Below are positions 1-11,764 of a DNA stretch of 64,000 nt, piece by piece. A program made the position numbers and the translations under genes. Under the pieces are notes generated by a model. It had not been told where the DNA came from. It searched no databases and saw nothing but the letters and a program-made list of their open reading frames with translations. The DNA is from Melieria omissa (lineage: Eukaryota; Arthropoda; Insecta; Diptera; Ulidiidae): NCBI GenBank assembly GCA_963971225.1, contig OZ020267.1, positions 112,253,936 through 112,317,935 of the forward strand, in the 5' to 3' direction. Within the stretch, counting starts at the first letter, position 1. Each line of letters starts with the position of its first letter.

Positions 1-2223
1 GTTGATAATTCTTTATGTATAGTATAGATTACTTTATTGAATTGAAACTGTTGGCATAAAAATGCAAAAACTTTTAGCATTTTTTTTTTGGTTTTTTTAT
101 GATCTCATGTGGGATGTGATTTTCGCCAGAAACTGCTCTGCACTGGTTTCAGCTCGCTCTCCTTCTCTCCCTGTCTTCCTCTCTCTCTCTTCCTCCTACT
201 CTTCCTACTCCCACCGCAACGCTTTTGTAATCCTTTTGACAATTAAAACTTTAAATATGAATGTGACTAGTCCGCATATGTGTGACTTACTGCTCTGGCA
301 ATATTTGCTCGATATTTCTTTTTCATACTGACACCGTCACATTTGCCTCTCCACCCACCCATTTCGCTGCCACCTATGCATGGTGCACGTGTTATTTGTG
401 CGCAATTAAACTCCTGAATTATTTGAATGCACCCAATAGCAGCGAACCCAGCAGCTGCCAGTTCCTCATTTGCCACATTTGATGTGTTCAGAGTTCTATG
501 TGCTTGTTTTTGTTTTTGCTATTCGCGTTTTTTTTCTCCTGCCATCATCTGTGTATGTGTGTCATTTGGCTTGTTTGTTAGTCGCTTTACACTTTGACCC
601 AGTAAGGTTTTTTTTCTTCCTTGCACTGACACCCGCCTGAAACTGTCCTTCAAAAAGTTGCTCTGTCTGCTTTTTTTTACTGCCCTGTGTGCACTTTTTT
701 GTGTCGTTGGGTTTTTGCTTAAACAAAATTAAATTTGATTTACAACATTTTTGGCGAAATTCTTTCATTTTTTTGTATGCCACGCTATGGAAATGTGGGT
801 TATTTGTTTCAATGTGGCACATGTTGAGTGTTGCTTTGGGCTGCCCCGCTGGGTTTTGGTGAAAGGAAGTTGAATTTTAATTGAATTCATAAAGTGCGAA
901 TGAGAAAAAACTGAAGAGAAGAACTGAACTGAAAGAATGTTGGGGTTGGCATGAAATTGAGGGTTGAAGCTGAAGTCATGTTGTTGTTTAGTTGAGTTTG
1001 AAAAATGTAGTTTGAAGTCAGAAGACTGAAGAAATTTGAAATGGTTTGGGATGTGAGATTTTTTACGGTTTTAGTGCAACATAACCTTAAAAAGTTATGC
1101 CAAAGTTAAGGAAAGAGAGAAGATGAGACTGAGCTCAGATTGAGATTGTGTGCTATTTGAGGTTATGTTGAGCAAAAACTGTTTGCATCTATTTTTTGTT
1201 TGCAAAAATCAAGTAATTTACTTAGAGCCCATTTTCTTTTTGTTGTACTTTTATACTCTGAAGAATTACGAACTCACACACACACACACATATAACACGT
1301 ATTACTTGTAATCCTTGTGTAAGGCTATAAAAAAGTGCGCACTATAACAAATACGATACGAAAAATAAACACAAAAATTGTCCAAGGCGCAAAACACTGC
1401 AGTTTCAACTTTTCCCAAGAAAAAACTATTAACAAGAAAAGGCAAGCAAAGTAGAGTGGAAAAAAAGCAGAAAGCATTGAAAGAGAGAGAAAGCGAGAGA
1501 ATCGAACAATTGTGTGCGAGTCAAATTGGCAAAGTTCAATTTGACGTAGTTTATTGTCTGTTTGTTTTGCTCGAAAGTTTCTACCAGTATTCAAAAGTCC
1601 AGCCCCCCTTCTCCTCTTTCCAACCCCTTGTCCCATCCCGCATGTGATCAGCACATAAACCGAACTGTGAGGGAGAAACAGAGCAACCAAAGGACATTTG
1701 TTGCATGTGACACATTGTTGTTGTTGCAACTAGACATGTGCGCGTGTTTTGTACAATTGCTGGCAGCAAAGTAAGTTGTCGATTGCGCCAGGAAGGAACA
1801 AAAAATTGTGCTCCTTTGAAAGTCAAATTGAGCGAAGAAGCTTAAAGGCTGTGCGACCACACACGGAGGCCGAATCGAAGAGAGCGCACGAAAATCGCCC
1901 GAGGGAGAATGAAAAGTGGCAATTTGTGGTTTTTGAAAGTCGGCGTCGGTTAGTCAATGTGCATTTGTTGTTGTTGTTGCTGACATTTGCAGGCAATTTG
2001 TTTTGTTGCAACAATCAGAGGGTTTAGTTTTATGTTGGAGGGAAAGTTGACTCGTTCTCAAATTATTTGGCAAACTATGATCCATAGGACATAGAGATTT
2101 ATGTGTGAGTGGTTGCTGTTAGTGCACTCTAGTTCTATTTTATATGAATTTCAAGGCATTTTTACTTGACTCTTAGATTTTTTTATTTAAAAGTAAAAAG
2201 CATAGTATTTAATAGAAATGTTG
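1..2223. other. Intronic DNA with no recognisable gene
   Basis: The sequence is AT-rich with many T runs, short CA and TTG microsatellites (for example CA near 1275-1290 and TTG near 1965-1980) and purine-rich stretches. Short open frames here are in low-complexity sequence and look random. No transposon ends or gene signals were seen. Confidence 0.5.
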
Positions 2224-2312
2224 AGTTGGGTTTTGAGCACATGACCCTCTGACTGCGACTGCTTTAACACAGTTACCAACCAATTGTCGAGCTCTCTGGC
2301 TCACTCAATGCA
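2224..2312 (-). repeat. tRNA-like (SINE-type) relic
   Basis: Read on the minus strand, the segment contains AATTGGTTGGTAAC, which resembles a D-arm/A-box. About 45 bases further on is GTCAGAGGGTCATGTGCTC, leading into a T-arm-like region with a degenerate B-box. It resembles the segment at 47970-48045, which has a perfect B-box. It is probably a decayed tRNA-derived SINE head, not a functional tRNA, because the stems do not pair well. Confidence 0.3.
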
Positions 2313-2443
2313 TAGATGACAATTCGACTTGAGCTGTCTTTGAGTTGCACCTGAAGAAAGCAGCTCTTGGGGATTATCTCTGGACAAAGAGCTATTAAAT
2401 CGATACTTTCATTCAGCGATATAAAACTTCCTCTGCCACCACA

Positions 2444-2562
2444 TATGTAGTACTTCTATATTGGCAGTAAGCTTGTCTTTGTCTCATCCCTTGTCTCCCT
2501 TTGATTTCTGAATGAAAACTCATTGTGAAGATAGGTTGTTGCCAATATAGAAGTACTACATA
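2444..2562. repeat. 119-bp foldback with 22-bp inverted ends
   Basis: TATGTAGTACTTCTATATTG at 2444 and its reverse complement ending at 2562 form near-perfect 22-bp inverted repeats around about 75 bp of non-coding sequence. A third copy in direct orientation lies at 2886-2908, on the other side of the mariner relic. It may be a small MITE or a foldback. No superfamily can be assigned. Confidence 0.5.
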
Positions 2563-2563
2563 T

Positions 2564-2885
2564 ATTGGGTGTACAACTTAATAACCGGAATTTGACGCTA
2601 GATGTCCGTACTAACAAATATCGTGAAAGCTCTAACCTTATATATATGTCATTTTGAAGGTACATTTGACAGCTATCAAAATCAGTCAACAAAACAATTT
2701 TATCTTGTGTGCATCATTATTATTTCCACGATGAATAATTTCGAAAATTGGAGAAAAAGACAGCATTTGCGGGAGGTTCTGTTGGGTAATTTTTTGCAAA
2801 GAAAACTGCTGCGGAAAGTCGTCGTTTGCTTGTAGAAGTTTTTGGCGACGATGCTTTAGCGAAAACACAGTGTTTTGAATGGTGT
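2564..2885 (+). pseudogene. Truncated mariner transposase relic (5' end only)
   Basis: After a TA, TTGGGTGTACAACTTA resembles the mariner inverted repeat at 39554 (TCAGGTGTACAACTTT). From ATG 2731 the reading frame begins MNNFENWRKRQHLREVLL. After a +1/-1 frame change it continues with KKTAAESRRLLVEVFGDDA and then ALAKTQCFEWC, which is the typical mariner N-terminal helix-turn-helix region. The sequence stops there and meets the 22-bp flanking repeat at 2886, so the catalytic domain and right end are missing. It is inactive. Confidence 0.75.
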
Positions 2886-2908
2886 CCAATATAGAAGTAC
2901 TACATATA

Positions 2909-5684
2909 CAATGTCTGCCACTTTCTGGCTGACTCCTCTCTCTGATGTTAGAACTACAAAAGGCCGTGACAAGACAACCGGAAGTTCCACTTTCGAATAT
3001 ACTACAGGAACAAGATCTTTTATTGGTTGGTATTGGAAAGTGCTTTCTTAAGAGTTAAAGTATTCCTGAGGTCTCTGATAAAATGTTTGAGTATTTAAAA
3101 GTAAAAAGTTCACACGATTGGACGATATTGCGCTGAAAAGACTGGAAAGCAATGGAATCCCCGCAAAGCTTCACATAGGATCAACCATCCATTCTTTAAA
3201 AGTGTCTTTCGTGAGCTCTCGAAATTTGCACAGTGAATCATTAAGCTGCAGTTAAAGTCGCTTTTCGTTTGTTTTTGTTGCGCAGTTCAACTACAATGTG
3301 ACTTTTCTATGCGTTCACTGCATGATTCGAAGATTGGGGCTTCCTTCTAGGAGCCGCTTGGGCATCCTTCTTATTGCTAGGCAATAAATTGCAATCCCAA
3401 AAGTTCAATTGCCAAACGAATTGACGTGCATCGTCGAACATGGAGCAAAGAAAGGAAAGTAATGGAAATGGCGTTGAGGTTGAAATCTAAAGTCAAGGCA
3501 CACGCAGACGCGCAACTATAAACTTGCGACGGTACGATGGCAAATTCTTAGCGCATGAATGTACGATGCGCAGCGCCAGCGGGCGTGTTGATTTTGGCGC
3601 TCGCGTCTGCCGGCGCGCCGCACTCGTACGTGATTTAATGGGGTCTTGTGGCTTAATGCGCAACGTTAGTCAATGGCGCCGCGAAACGTTTAGCTGCGTC
3701 AAAGATTGTGTGGGGTTTTTGTGTGCGTGTGTGTGTGTTGCTTGGCTGATGACGCTGATGAGGCATTGAAACCTCAAAACCATTGCTCGTTGTACTCGTA
3801 GTTGTCACATAAATACAAACGTCATAAATAATTCAATATGTGCCCATAATAATAAATAAATAAATAAATACGCAGTTGCGTTTAGCTGCACACACACACA
3901 CGCTCGCATCACACACGCCACAAATGCCAATGTGTAGTTTAAGCCGCCACGCCCACCGCCCCATATGAGCACAAATAACCGCACCGCAGCGTCAATTGAA
4001 ATGGAAAATTGCTTATTTATTGGTTTTGGGCGCTTGGGATTTTCGCTGGCCGGGTTTTTTTTTCTGTGTTTGCCGGAGATTGCTTGCGAATTTTTTGAAA
4101 TTTAATAAATTGCAAAGCGTTTAATTACAAATGACAGGATGTGCGGTTTTAATTACAAGCTGTCCGTCTATCTATCTGTCTGGCTGCCAAAGTATTGACA
4201 GTTATTTTTGCACGCGTTACTGTTTTATTTATGAATTTTTTGTTTGAGGTTAGGTTTGCTGTGACGCTTGATAACAGTTTTTCGTTGTGGTTTGTGATAT
4301 TTTCCAAGTGTGTAAAATTGGGTTGAAGTTTTTGTTGTATTTTATAAGTGGTCAGTCACAAAATGTTGGCATATTTCGAGTACAACAACAGCAAATCTGC
4401 AACATTTCATAAGGAATTGTTTGTATAATTCACAAAAATTTAATGAAAACAATACAAATATTTTTATTATATCAAAAGTATCCAACTTCATTCATTTCAT
4501 GTTTTCTGCTGCTCAAAGCACAGATTTGCCTTATGTTTATATAAACATCGAACTGACCAATCAAATCCTGACATAAATATGTATGTATTGTAGATCTGAT
4601 TTTATGGCAGAAAAACACGTACGCACGTTCACTGGAGTGTGTGCGTGTGCGAACATGTGGAGAGGGGAAAAGCTAAACAATGCCGAAGAGCACTTCATTT
4701 CCATGCCTTGCACTTCATTTCAATTCAATTCTGCCATTGAGTGTGTATTTGTAGAGAGAAATATGAAAATGTCTAGCACTGCTTTGTGTTGTTCCTGGAG
4801 CAGCTTTGCGTCACAAATGCATTATGAATTTATGGGATAAATATGTCCTTTTTGTTGGCAGACGAGTGTCAGACTGAGAGTGGAAATGGTCGAGGGGAAG
4901 GGAATGAATAGGTCAGAGAAGGCGATAGATTGTCGGATAAGAGGAGTGGCAAGAATTGAATATGAAATGAAAAAGTTGATTTAACTATATGTGAATAGTT
5001 GACATGTTTATGCGTTCAGCTATGACAATGAAATCAGAGTTGCCACATACAATGAAATACTGAAATAATAGTTAATAGAGATTTGTGTTCAACAAACTTT
5101 GTTTGTGGTGTTTCAACGGGTCATTGACTGATTGTTAGCTACGCAAAAATGTTAGGACTGTTTTGTGTTGATTTCTGTAGGAGTTGCACCGATTAGGAGA
5201 GAACGATAATTGAATTTATTGCATTCATAGGTACCCTTGCTGTTTTCGAATGATTTCTACAGAAGTTGTACCGATTGAAAAAAAAACAATTTATATTTGT
5301 GTTTATATTTGCCATCTCGCATTGTCTAGAAGTAGGAGAACATACTGGAGTAACTTCTTTTGCGACAATCTAGAGGCTTCCATTCAGTCGATGGGACTAT
5401 TCCTTTTTATCTCTCCCAGAACATTTTAGTCCTTTTAGTTTAGTTTTTAGTTTAATGCATAGAAGTTTCAAATGTCTCAGCATATTGTGTGGAGGCGACT
5501 TCTTCAGTATTCAGAAATTCTTACCAAGTAATGGTCAAAGGTTCTATAGATAAGATCATCCTTGAGCCATAAAAGCCACAACTGAACTATCAAGTGAACA
5601 GCATTTACTTTTGTTAGAACCATTCCCAGTCTACTTAACTTCGTTAGAGACTCATAGTAGTTTTGTGAGCAAATAGATCTGAGT
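2909..5684. other. Intronic DNA with no recognisable gene
   Basis: Mixed-composition intronic sequence. A relatively GC-rich island with many GCGC/CGCG words lies at about 3480-3780, and a short TAAA tetranucleotide run at about 3850-3870. CA-rich sequence follows near 3890. From 3.9 to 5.7 kb I see only AT-rich unique sequence and no transposon ends or coding potential. Confidence 0.5.
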
Positions 5685-5842
5685 TTAACCCTTCGCTGCA
5701 TGGCATTGCATATAGGCCATGTTAACTTTTCATTGATTTGGAAACAATTCTGTTTACTATTTTACAGTCATTCATTCTTCAGTTGTCTTTAATGTTAAAA
5801 CATTTGATTACTAACGAAATTTTGCGAATAACATTGAAAGTA

Positions 5843-6752
5843 CAGTCTGTCCAATAGAAGCGTGATCGACCAAACTGTCACTTAGAGTACCGTTATCAAA
5901 CAAATTTGAATGCACCTAAGTAGCCTCATCATTTTTGTAATACGCATTGCAAAAATTGGACGTTTAAGATCTAACGACGTTAAATACTGGAGCTCTTTGA
6001 AAAAACTGTTGCTCTCATCATCGCACGCTCAAAAACGGCTTGCCTAGGCTTATGCAAATTCAGATCGGAATTGGAATAATGTGATATTTACGGATGAATC
6101 CCAATTTTGGGCAAATTGTAGCATAAATCGATCTCGGTGTGTCACCATCAACCGATTGTTCCAACGAACTGTTAAAGACCCAGTAAAGGTCCATGTTTGG
6201 GGCTGCTTCTCAGAAAAAGGATTTGGGCGACTTTTCGTTATTACCACCAACTTGAACGCGGTTTTGATGAACAAAATTTATGAAAAAGCTTTATTTCCAT
6301 CAGCTGCGAAGATGTTCGGGAGAAGAAGAAGCTCTTGGATTATACAAGAAGACAACGACCACAAACATCGCAGCCGAATGTGTGCTGAGTGGAAACAGCA
6401 AAATGGGGTAGAGGTGTTAGATTGGCCCTCACAGTCGCCTGACGCCAACCCGATAGAAAATGTGTGGGCAATAGTAAAGCAGAAACTCAGAGGAAAAACG
6501 ATATGGACAGCAAAACAGCATCGAGACCAATTCGGCTGATTTGGAGTCGATTGCCTCGGCAACTTACTCAGAATTTAGCGCAAAGTATGGGTCGGAGGTT
6601 TGAGCCCATAATAACGAATGGCGGCGACTATACCTGTTATTAAAAATATTGCGTACCATAAATATTATAAACGCATAAAATGCAGTTTGTTTGAGACGAA
6701 TCGGACAAATAGTTTCCACGTTACGACGGTCACGCTCTTACTGGACAGACTG
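5843..6752 (+). mobile_element. Tc1-like DD34E transposon, internally deleted, nested
   Basis: Inverted ends begin CAGTCTGTCCAATAGAAGCG at 5843, and the complement of CAGTCTGTCCAGTAAGAGCG ends at 6752. TA dinucleotides flank both sides (5841-5842 and 6753-6754), as expected for Tc1/mariner insertions. At 910 bp it is much shorter than a typical 1.6-kb Tc1 element. The DNA-binding half of the transposase is missing, and only a damaged catalytic half remains. Confidence 0.9.
6000..6643 (+). pseudogene. Tc1-like transposase catalytic-domain pseudogene
   Basis: Transposases of this family cut and paste DNA with a D,D34,E triad. The frame reads HAQKRLA, then a stop. From 6081 an open stretch follows with IFTDESQFW (first D), IIQEDNDHKH (second D) and SPDANPIENVW (E). 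I count 34 residues between the second D and the E, matching Tc1. A frameshift lies near 6535. The C-terminus continues in another frame as LIWSRLPRQL, SMGRRFEPII and GGDYTCY, then stops at 6643. The N-terminal helix-turn-helix region is absent. The catalytic residues are kept, but the gene is truncated, stop-containing and frameshifted, so it is inactive. Confidence 0.9.
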
Positions 6753-7120
6753 TATGTTAAAAAGAATCGAAAAAACAATAAGTGTTTTGATTTGGAGAAA
6801 GAATTTTGGTTATTGATGGCGATGGTGATATGGCGGTGGCTGTCGCTCAGCTATTTAGTGCGTTAAATTACGAGTATACAGTGACGCCTGACCTCTGTTC
6901 GACAACCCGTAGTAGCCAGCACTAAAACATAGATAAAACCGACTTTCATTTCGGCTATAGCGTTCTCACTAGGATACGGAAAATGTCCGCAAAACTTCTT
7001 TCATAGAAACAGGAAGTCAACGAAACTTCCTTTTTACCATCAGAACTTCACAAGCAACAAGAATTATATGACAAAAATGTTTTTCCTTCACGGAAATTAA
7101 ATCATGCAGCGAAGGGTTAA

Positions 7121-8002
7121 ATACATGTGGTATTAAAATTGAACCAATGTAAGGACTCCCCAGCCATCTCCACTTCTCTCTGCCCACTTTGTATGAACAA
7201 ATTTTAAACAGACATAAAACTACTTCACATACGCTTCAGATTCTGTAATATAAGTAAAATTTCGAGTCAAAATTTTCATATACAATGCTAGATTACTTTC
7301 AACGTTTATGTGGCCACACTGCGTACGACATCCTTTGCCGTCGTGTCGTGTCGTGATTGTTTTGTTGCGCACCAAAGCGCCGGCGTCATATGATCACTTT
7401 TAATTTACCCCTCCTCCCCTCGCCTTGCACTATCTAATTGCATTGACGCCACAAGCCCCACGGTTGGTGTCACACTCGCACGCGCTCAAATGTCCTTTGC
7501 AATTACATTTTGAATACAATTTATGTTTTCCAACTTTTGTTTGAAGTTGAATAATGATACGCACACTCGCTACCGCACCGACACTGCGCCATAATATATG
7601 CGTGCGTGCAGTATTTGTTTGCGTGTGTGTGTGTGTGTGCAGGGATGTGTGGGGAATAAGCATGCCTGCATATGCAGCACTTTGCCTGATGCTGCCAGTT
7701 GTGCAGGCGCTGTGACCGCGTCGCTACGAATGCGACTGTGACTGCGAGTGTGACTGCGACTGTGCTAGTGTGACTGGCGCTGTCGTGTTGGCAGAAGTAT
7801 GATGAGAGGAAATCGATATGACAACTTGCTAATGAAATGGAGTCGACTGCCATTCAGTGCACTACATGCTTCTTGTGCAGCTTCGACGGCTGCCGTTTCT
7901 TGCTTTTCAACTTCGACATGAAGTCATTGTGTGCACGTTGGCTGCTGGTTTTTTACAGTGGTTCCACTTCCTACACGTAGCTCATTCTTGTTAGAGTGTG
8001 TG
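7121..8002. other. Intronic DNA with no recognisable gene
   Basis: Contains a (GT)n run at about 7621-7640 and a short hexamer-like GACTGCGAGTGT repeat at about 7733-7775. Open frames on either strand follow these simple repeats and look spurious. Confidence 0.5.
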
Positions 8003-9600
8003 TGGTAGTTGGGGAAAAGGCGTAGTAGCTCTTTTTTCTGGCAAATAGTTTTTCATATAAAAATTGCGTTAAATTTTCATAAATTTTTTAAAATATTTCT
8101 TGTAATTAATTAAAAAAATAAATAAGTAATTTAAAAAATGAAAGTACGAGGTCAAAATTTTTTTATTAGTTATTTGTAATTTTTTTTTTTAATTTTTTTT
8201 TTAAAAATTTTTAAATTTAATAAGGGACTTAAAAAATCAAAAATTAAAAAAAATAAGCTTTTACAGGAAAATTTTTATTTTTATTAATTTTTCAATTTTT
8301 TTTAAATATATTTTTTATTAATAGTCAATATGTAATATGAGATGAGAAAAACAATTACAAAATGAAATTTAAAATTTTTTATTGTGTAGCAGTGGGAAAA
8401 GGCGTAGGTAGCATTTCTTTTTTCTGGCAAGTTGTTTCTTATGAAAACATTGCGTTAAAATTTCATAATTTGTTTCAACTATTTTTTATAATAAATTAAA
8501 AAAAAAATTAGTAAATAAATAATTAAAAAACTATAGTAGGTAAAATTATTTATTTTTGATTTTTTATTTTATTTTTATTTGAAAATTATTAAAATTTAAT
8601 AAGGGATTTAAAAAAAATTATAAATTAAAAAGAATGTACAAACAAAATTATTTTTTATTTGTTTTCGTATTTTTTTTAAATATATTCTTTTAATTAATCA
8701 ATATGTAAGGGGATTAAAAGATACAAATAAGGGGATAAGGGGATTAAAAGATACAAATTAAAAACAAACAATATGAAATTTAAAATTTTTTATTGTGTAG
8801 CAGTGGGAAAAGACGTAGCAACTCTTTTTTTCTAGCAAGTTGTTTTTTATGAAAACATTGCGTTAAATTTTCACAATTTTTAAAGTATTTTTTGTAATTA
8901 ATTAAAAAAAATAATAATAAATAATTAAAAAAATTAAGGTATGAACAGTCAAATTAGTTATTTTTAATTTTTTTATTTTATTTTGATTTGAAAATTTTTT
9001 AAATTTAATAAGGGATTAAAAAAAAAAATGATAAATTAAAAACAATTTTAAACAAAATGATTTTTTTATTTGTTTTCGGATTTTTTTTTAAGTTTATTCT
9101 TTTAATTAATCAAAATGTAATAAGGGATTTAAGAAAGCTACAATATTAAATTTAAAATTAAAAGTTGAAAACAAAAAACTATTTTATATTTATTTTCGTA
9201 TTTTTTTCATATATTTTTTAAATAATTAAAATGTAATAAAGGTTTAAAAAAATTACAAAAATATATATAAAATTATTATTTATTTATTTTTGTTTAAATA
9301 AATTTTTTTAAAACTTTTTTTTAGTAACCAAAATGTAATAAAAACAATTATAAACAAAAAATTACAAATTAAAAAAAGAAACTATAAACAACAATACTAT
9401 TTTTTATTTATTTTCGTATTTTTTTAAATATATATTTTTTAAATAATTCAAATGTAATAAGGGATTTAAAAAAATTACAATATTATTAAATATATATTTT
9501 TTTAAATAATTCAAATGTAATAAGGGATTTAAAAAAATTACAATATTATTTATATAAAATTATTTATTCTTCATTAAATATAAAATTAAATGCTCTTCAT
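8003..9600. repeat. AT-rich degenerate tandem repeat, unit about 380-410 bp
   Basis: The landmark GGGAAAAGGCGTAG occurs near 8011, 8394 and 8805 (last copy GGGAAAAGACGTAG). Each time it is followed by a TTTTTTCTGGCAAGTTG-like word and then ATTGCGTTAAATTTTCA. Between landmarks, AT-rich text repeats words such as TTTAATAAGGGATTTAAAAAA. From about 9100 the landmark is lost, but AATGTAATAAGGGATTTAA-type units continue to about 9540, including a near-perfect local duplication at 9440-9550. There is no coding potential. Confidence 0.75.
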
Positions 9601-9649
9601 TAAATACCTTTTAATTACATCAAAAATTTATCGAAATTAAATGCTCATT

Positions 9650-9735
9650 AAATCCTTTTTTTCTTCTTCTTCTTCTTGCAGGTAATTTTCATGCACCACC
9701 TTACCAGCATTTCGACTACGCGCCTGTCCTGTATG
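9650..9735 (+). promoter_or_regulatory. Candidate recursive splice site or cryptic microexon
   Basis: A nearly pure pyrimidine tract (about 9655-9677, CCTTTTTTTC followed by CTT repeats) ends in TTGCAG at 9681 and is immediately followed by GTAATT. This is the layout of a recursive (zero-length exon) splice site, with acceptor and donor back to back, in the kuz transcription direction. The regenerated donor GTAATT is weaker than GTAAGT because position +5 is T. A second donor-like CCT/GTATGT lies at 9730-9731 and could define a 49-nt exon. Step-wise removal of long introns is established for Drosophila kuzbanian. Its use here is inference. It could instead be an ordinary acceptor. Confidence 0.45.
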
Positions 9736-11761
9736 TATTTGTGCATTTGTGTGCGTCTATATGTGTCTGTGTGCGTGTGTTTTTATTGTACGTGCGTCTT
9801 TGTTGGTTTCTTTGCATTCAGCGAAATTGTTATTTCGTTTTTTTTTCTCTTGTACCTTTTTGGAAAAGTTCATTCATTTCCGTTGCCTTTAGCACAAAAT
9901 GCAGGTCAATGCAATTCATTGTCTTTTTTTCTGTTGTTGGCAAACAATGTGAATCCTGCACTAAAAGCGTAGCTGGAATACAGGTGCTTTAAGCTGGCAG
10001 ATATATTATTTAGTTGCTGAATAAGACTTCTACAAGGAGCAACAGTAGTGGAGTTGTATGTCCGGTGTGGACTGTTGTTTGTGTGTCCCTTTTTTCATCA
10101 TTATTTCTTGATTTTTTTTAATATTTTGTTAAAACTTTATGACATTTATTTCAACATTCGCTTCAGTTCTAATGTTGGTTTATGTAATCGCATAATTTGG
10201 AAGCAAAATGTCACATTTATTGCAAAGCGTCCGGTGCCATGTGTTTCCGGCTGCCTAATGCCGATATCTGCAGCTTCCGCCTACATCACTGTCTATTAGA
10301 TTTCCGATATATTAATTTTGAAATAATTCTACACTACTCCCAGTTGGCATTCATTTGCAGTGCCTTTAACGGCACAAATGCCTCACACTAACATAATTTA
10401 ACGCAAAATAATTCCCAGCGGTGCCAGTGCGACTCAGCGCAGTAGCTGCCGGCAGTACATTTATTTGGCCAATAATAACTCATGCCGGCAATGGATGATG
10501 CCACCGAGAGCTGCACACAGTTCGATGGCAATAAATTTGTATTGGCACCGACGCACTCATACACACAAAGCTACACTCACCCACAGACATGGACACACTT
10601 GTATATGCATTATGTGTTATTGTTATTGTTTTTGTTGTTGTATTGATAAATATGCTTATTGATATTACCGTAATGGTGGTTTCGAAACTGATTGTGCGTT
10701 GGTTGGTGGCTGTGCGGTGTGAATTTTGTGATTAGTTATCTGCCGGCATTGAGGTTCATGCGAATCATTCGGTCGAGCGTTGGACAGTTAGATAGATGGA
10801 TGGATAAATAAATACACTAATAAGTAGTGGTTAATTTTCTGTCAATTGTCATTTATATAATTACGTCCGTGCAGTTGGAACAGTGTGTTGTGTGGCTGCA
10901 GCCATTATGGAAGTGGTCTCTCTGTGTTTGTGTGTGTGTGTGTGTGAAATGCTGAATGTTGATAATGAAATTGTTGTTGATTTGTCCATACCGAGTTTCG
11001 GTGTTGGGGTTTCTGAACGCTTAGTAAGTAGCTCTGAGTGATTTGTTGCGGAATTGAAAGCAAGCCAGATACCGCAAGCTGCAGGTGAAATATTGCTTGG
11101 AAACATTGTGAGAAATATTGTTATCATAATTAATTTAATATGCCCATATGTTTAATAAGCTTAGGAAGAGTTGTCAGCAATATGTGGGGCCCATTGTGTG
11201 TCATTTCATATTTGAAGAAGCGTATGAAGGTGACAGAAACTGTGCTGCTTTGAAGTGTTCTAATAGATCAAAACACTTTTCTGACTCATTTTTATTCACT
11301 TTAACTTTCCAACCAATCCTTCCATATCCTTTTATTGGATATTCATATTTTGTATGTATAAAGTCAAGAGCTGATTTTTCTTGCACAGTGTTATGAAGCG
11401 TTTTTTTGTCGCTTGCAATTATCATTGTCAAAGAAATTGATGATGTATTGCTTACATATAGCAATTAACTAAAAAAAAATACAAAAAGAAATAAACGAAT
11501 AGAAAAGCAAGACGATTGCCTGGCTAAGAAAAAGCAGAATTGAGAAAGATACAAAAAATTAAATCATCCAACGAAAACGAAAGTTGGTGTTGGAATGAAA
11601 TTTCAACGTATTCATTAGCTAAACGAACGGTGTCAGCTAAACGTCAGAAATGTAACAATTCAGCATTGCCATTTGTCAGTGCTGTTTGTAGGGTAAAGGC
11701 GCGTATTTTCGGCATTTTACTTAGAGCTTAGAAAACAATTCAGAAAATTAGTTGAATTTAC
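9736..11761. other. Intronic DNA with no recognisable gene
   Basis: AT-rich unique sequence with short CA, GT and TTG tracts (for example (GT)n at about 10928-10946) and no transposon ends. Short open frames on both strands have low-complexity composition and no recognisable domain. Confidence 0.5.
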
Positions 11762-11764
11762 TTA

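Larger units (their letters stand above)
5689..7116. mobile_element. piggyBac-like element with TTAA flanks, carrying a nested Tc1 element
   Basis: The outer ends are perfect 14-bp inverted repeats: CCCTTCGCTGCATG at 5689 and its complement ending at 7116. They are flanked by TTAA at 5685-5688 and 7117-7120, the hallmark target of piggyBac elements. Without the nested Tc1 copy (5843-6752), about 516 bp of piggyBac-like DNA remain, too short for a transposase, so this is a non-autonomous element or MITE. A short open stretch at about 6800-6900 is not recognisable as transposase. The superfamily assignment rests on ends and target site only. Confidence 0.75.
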
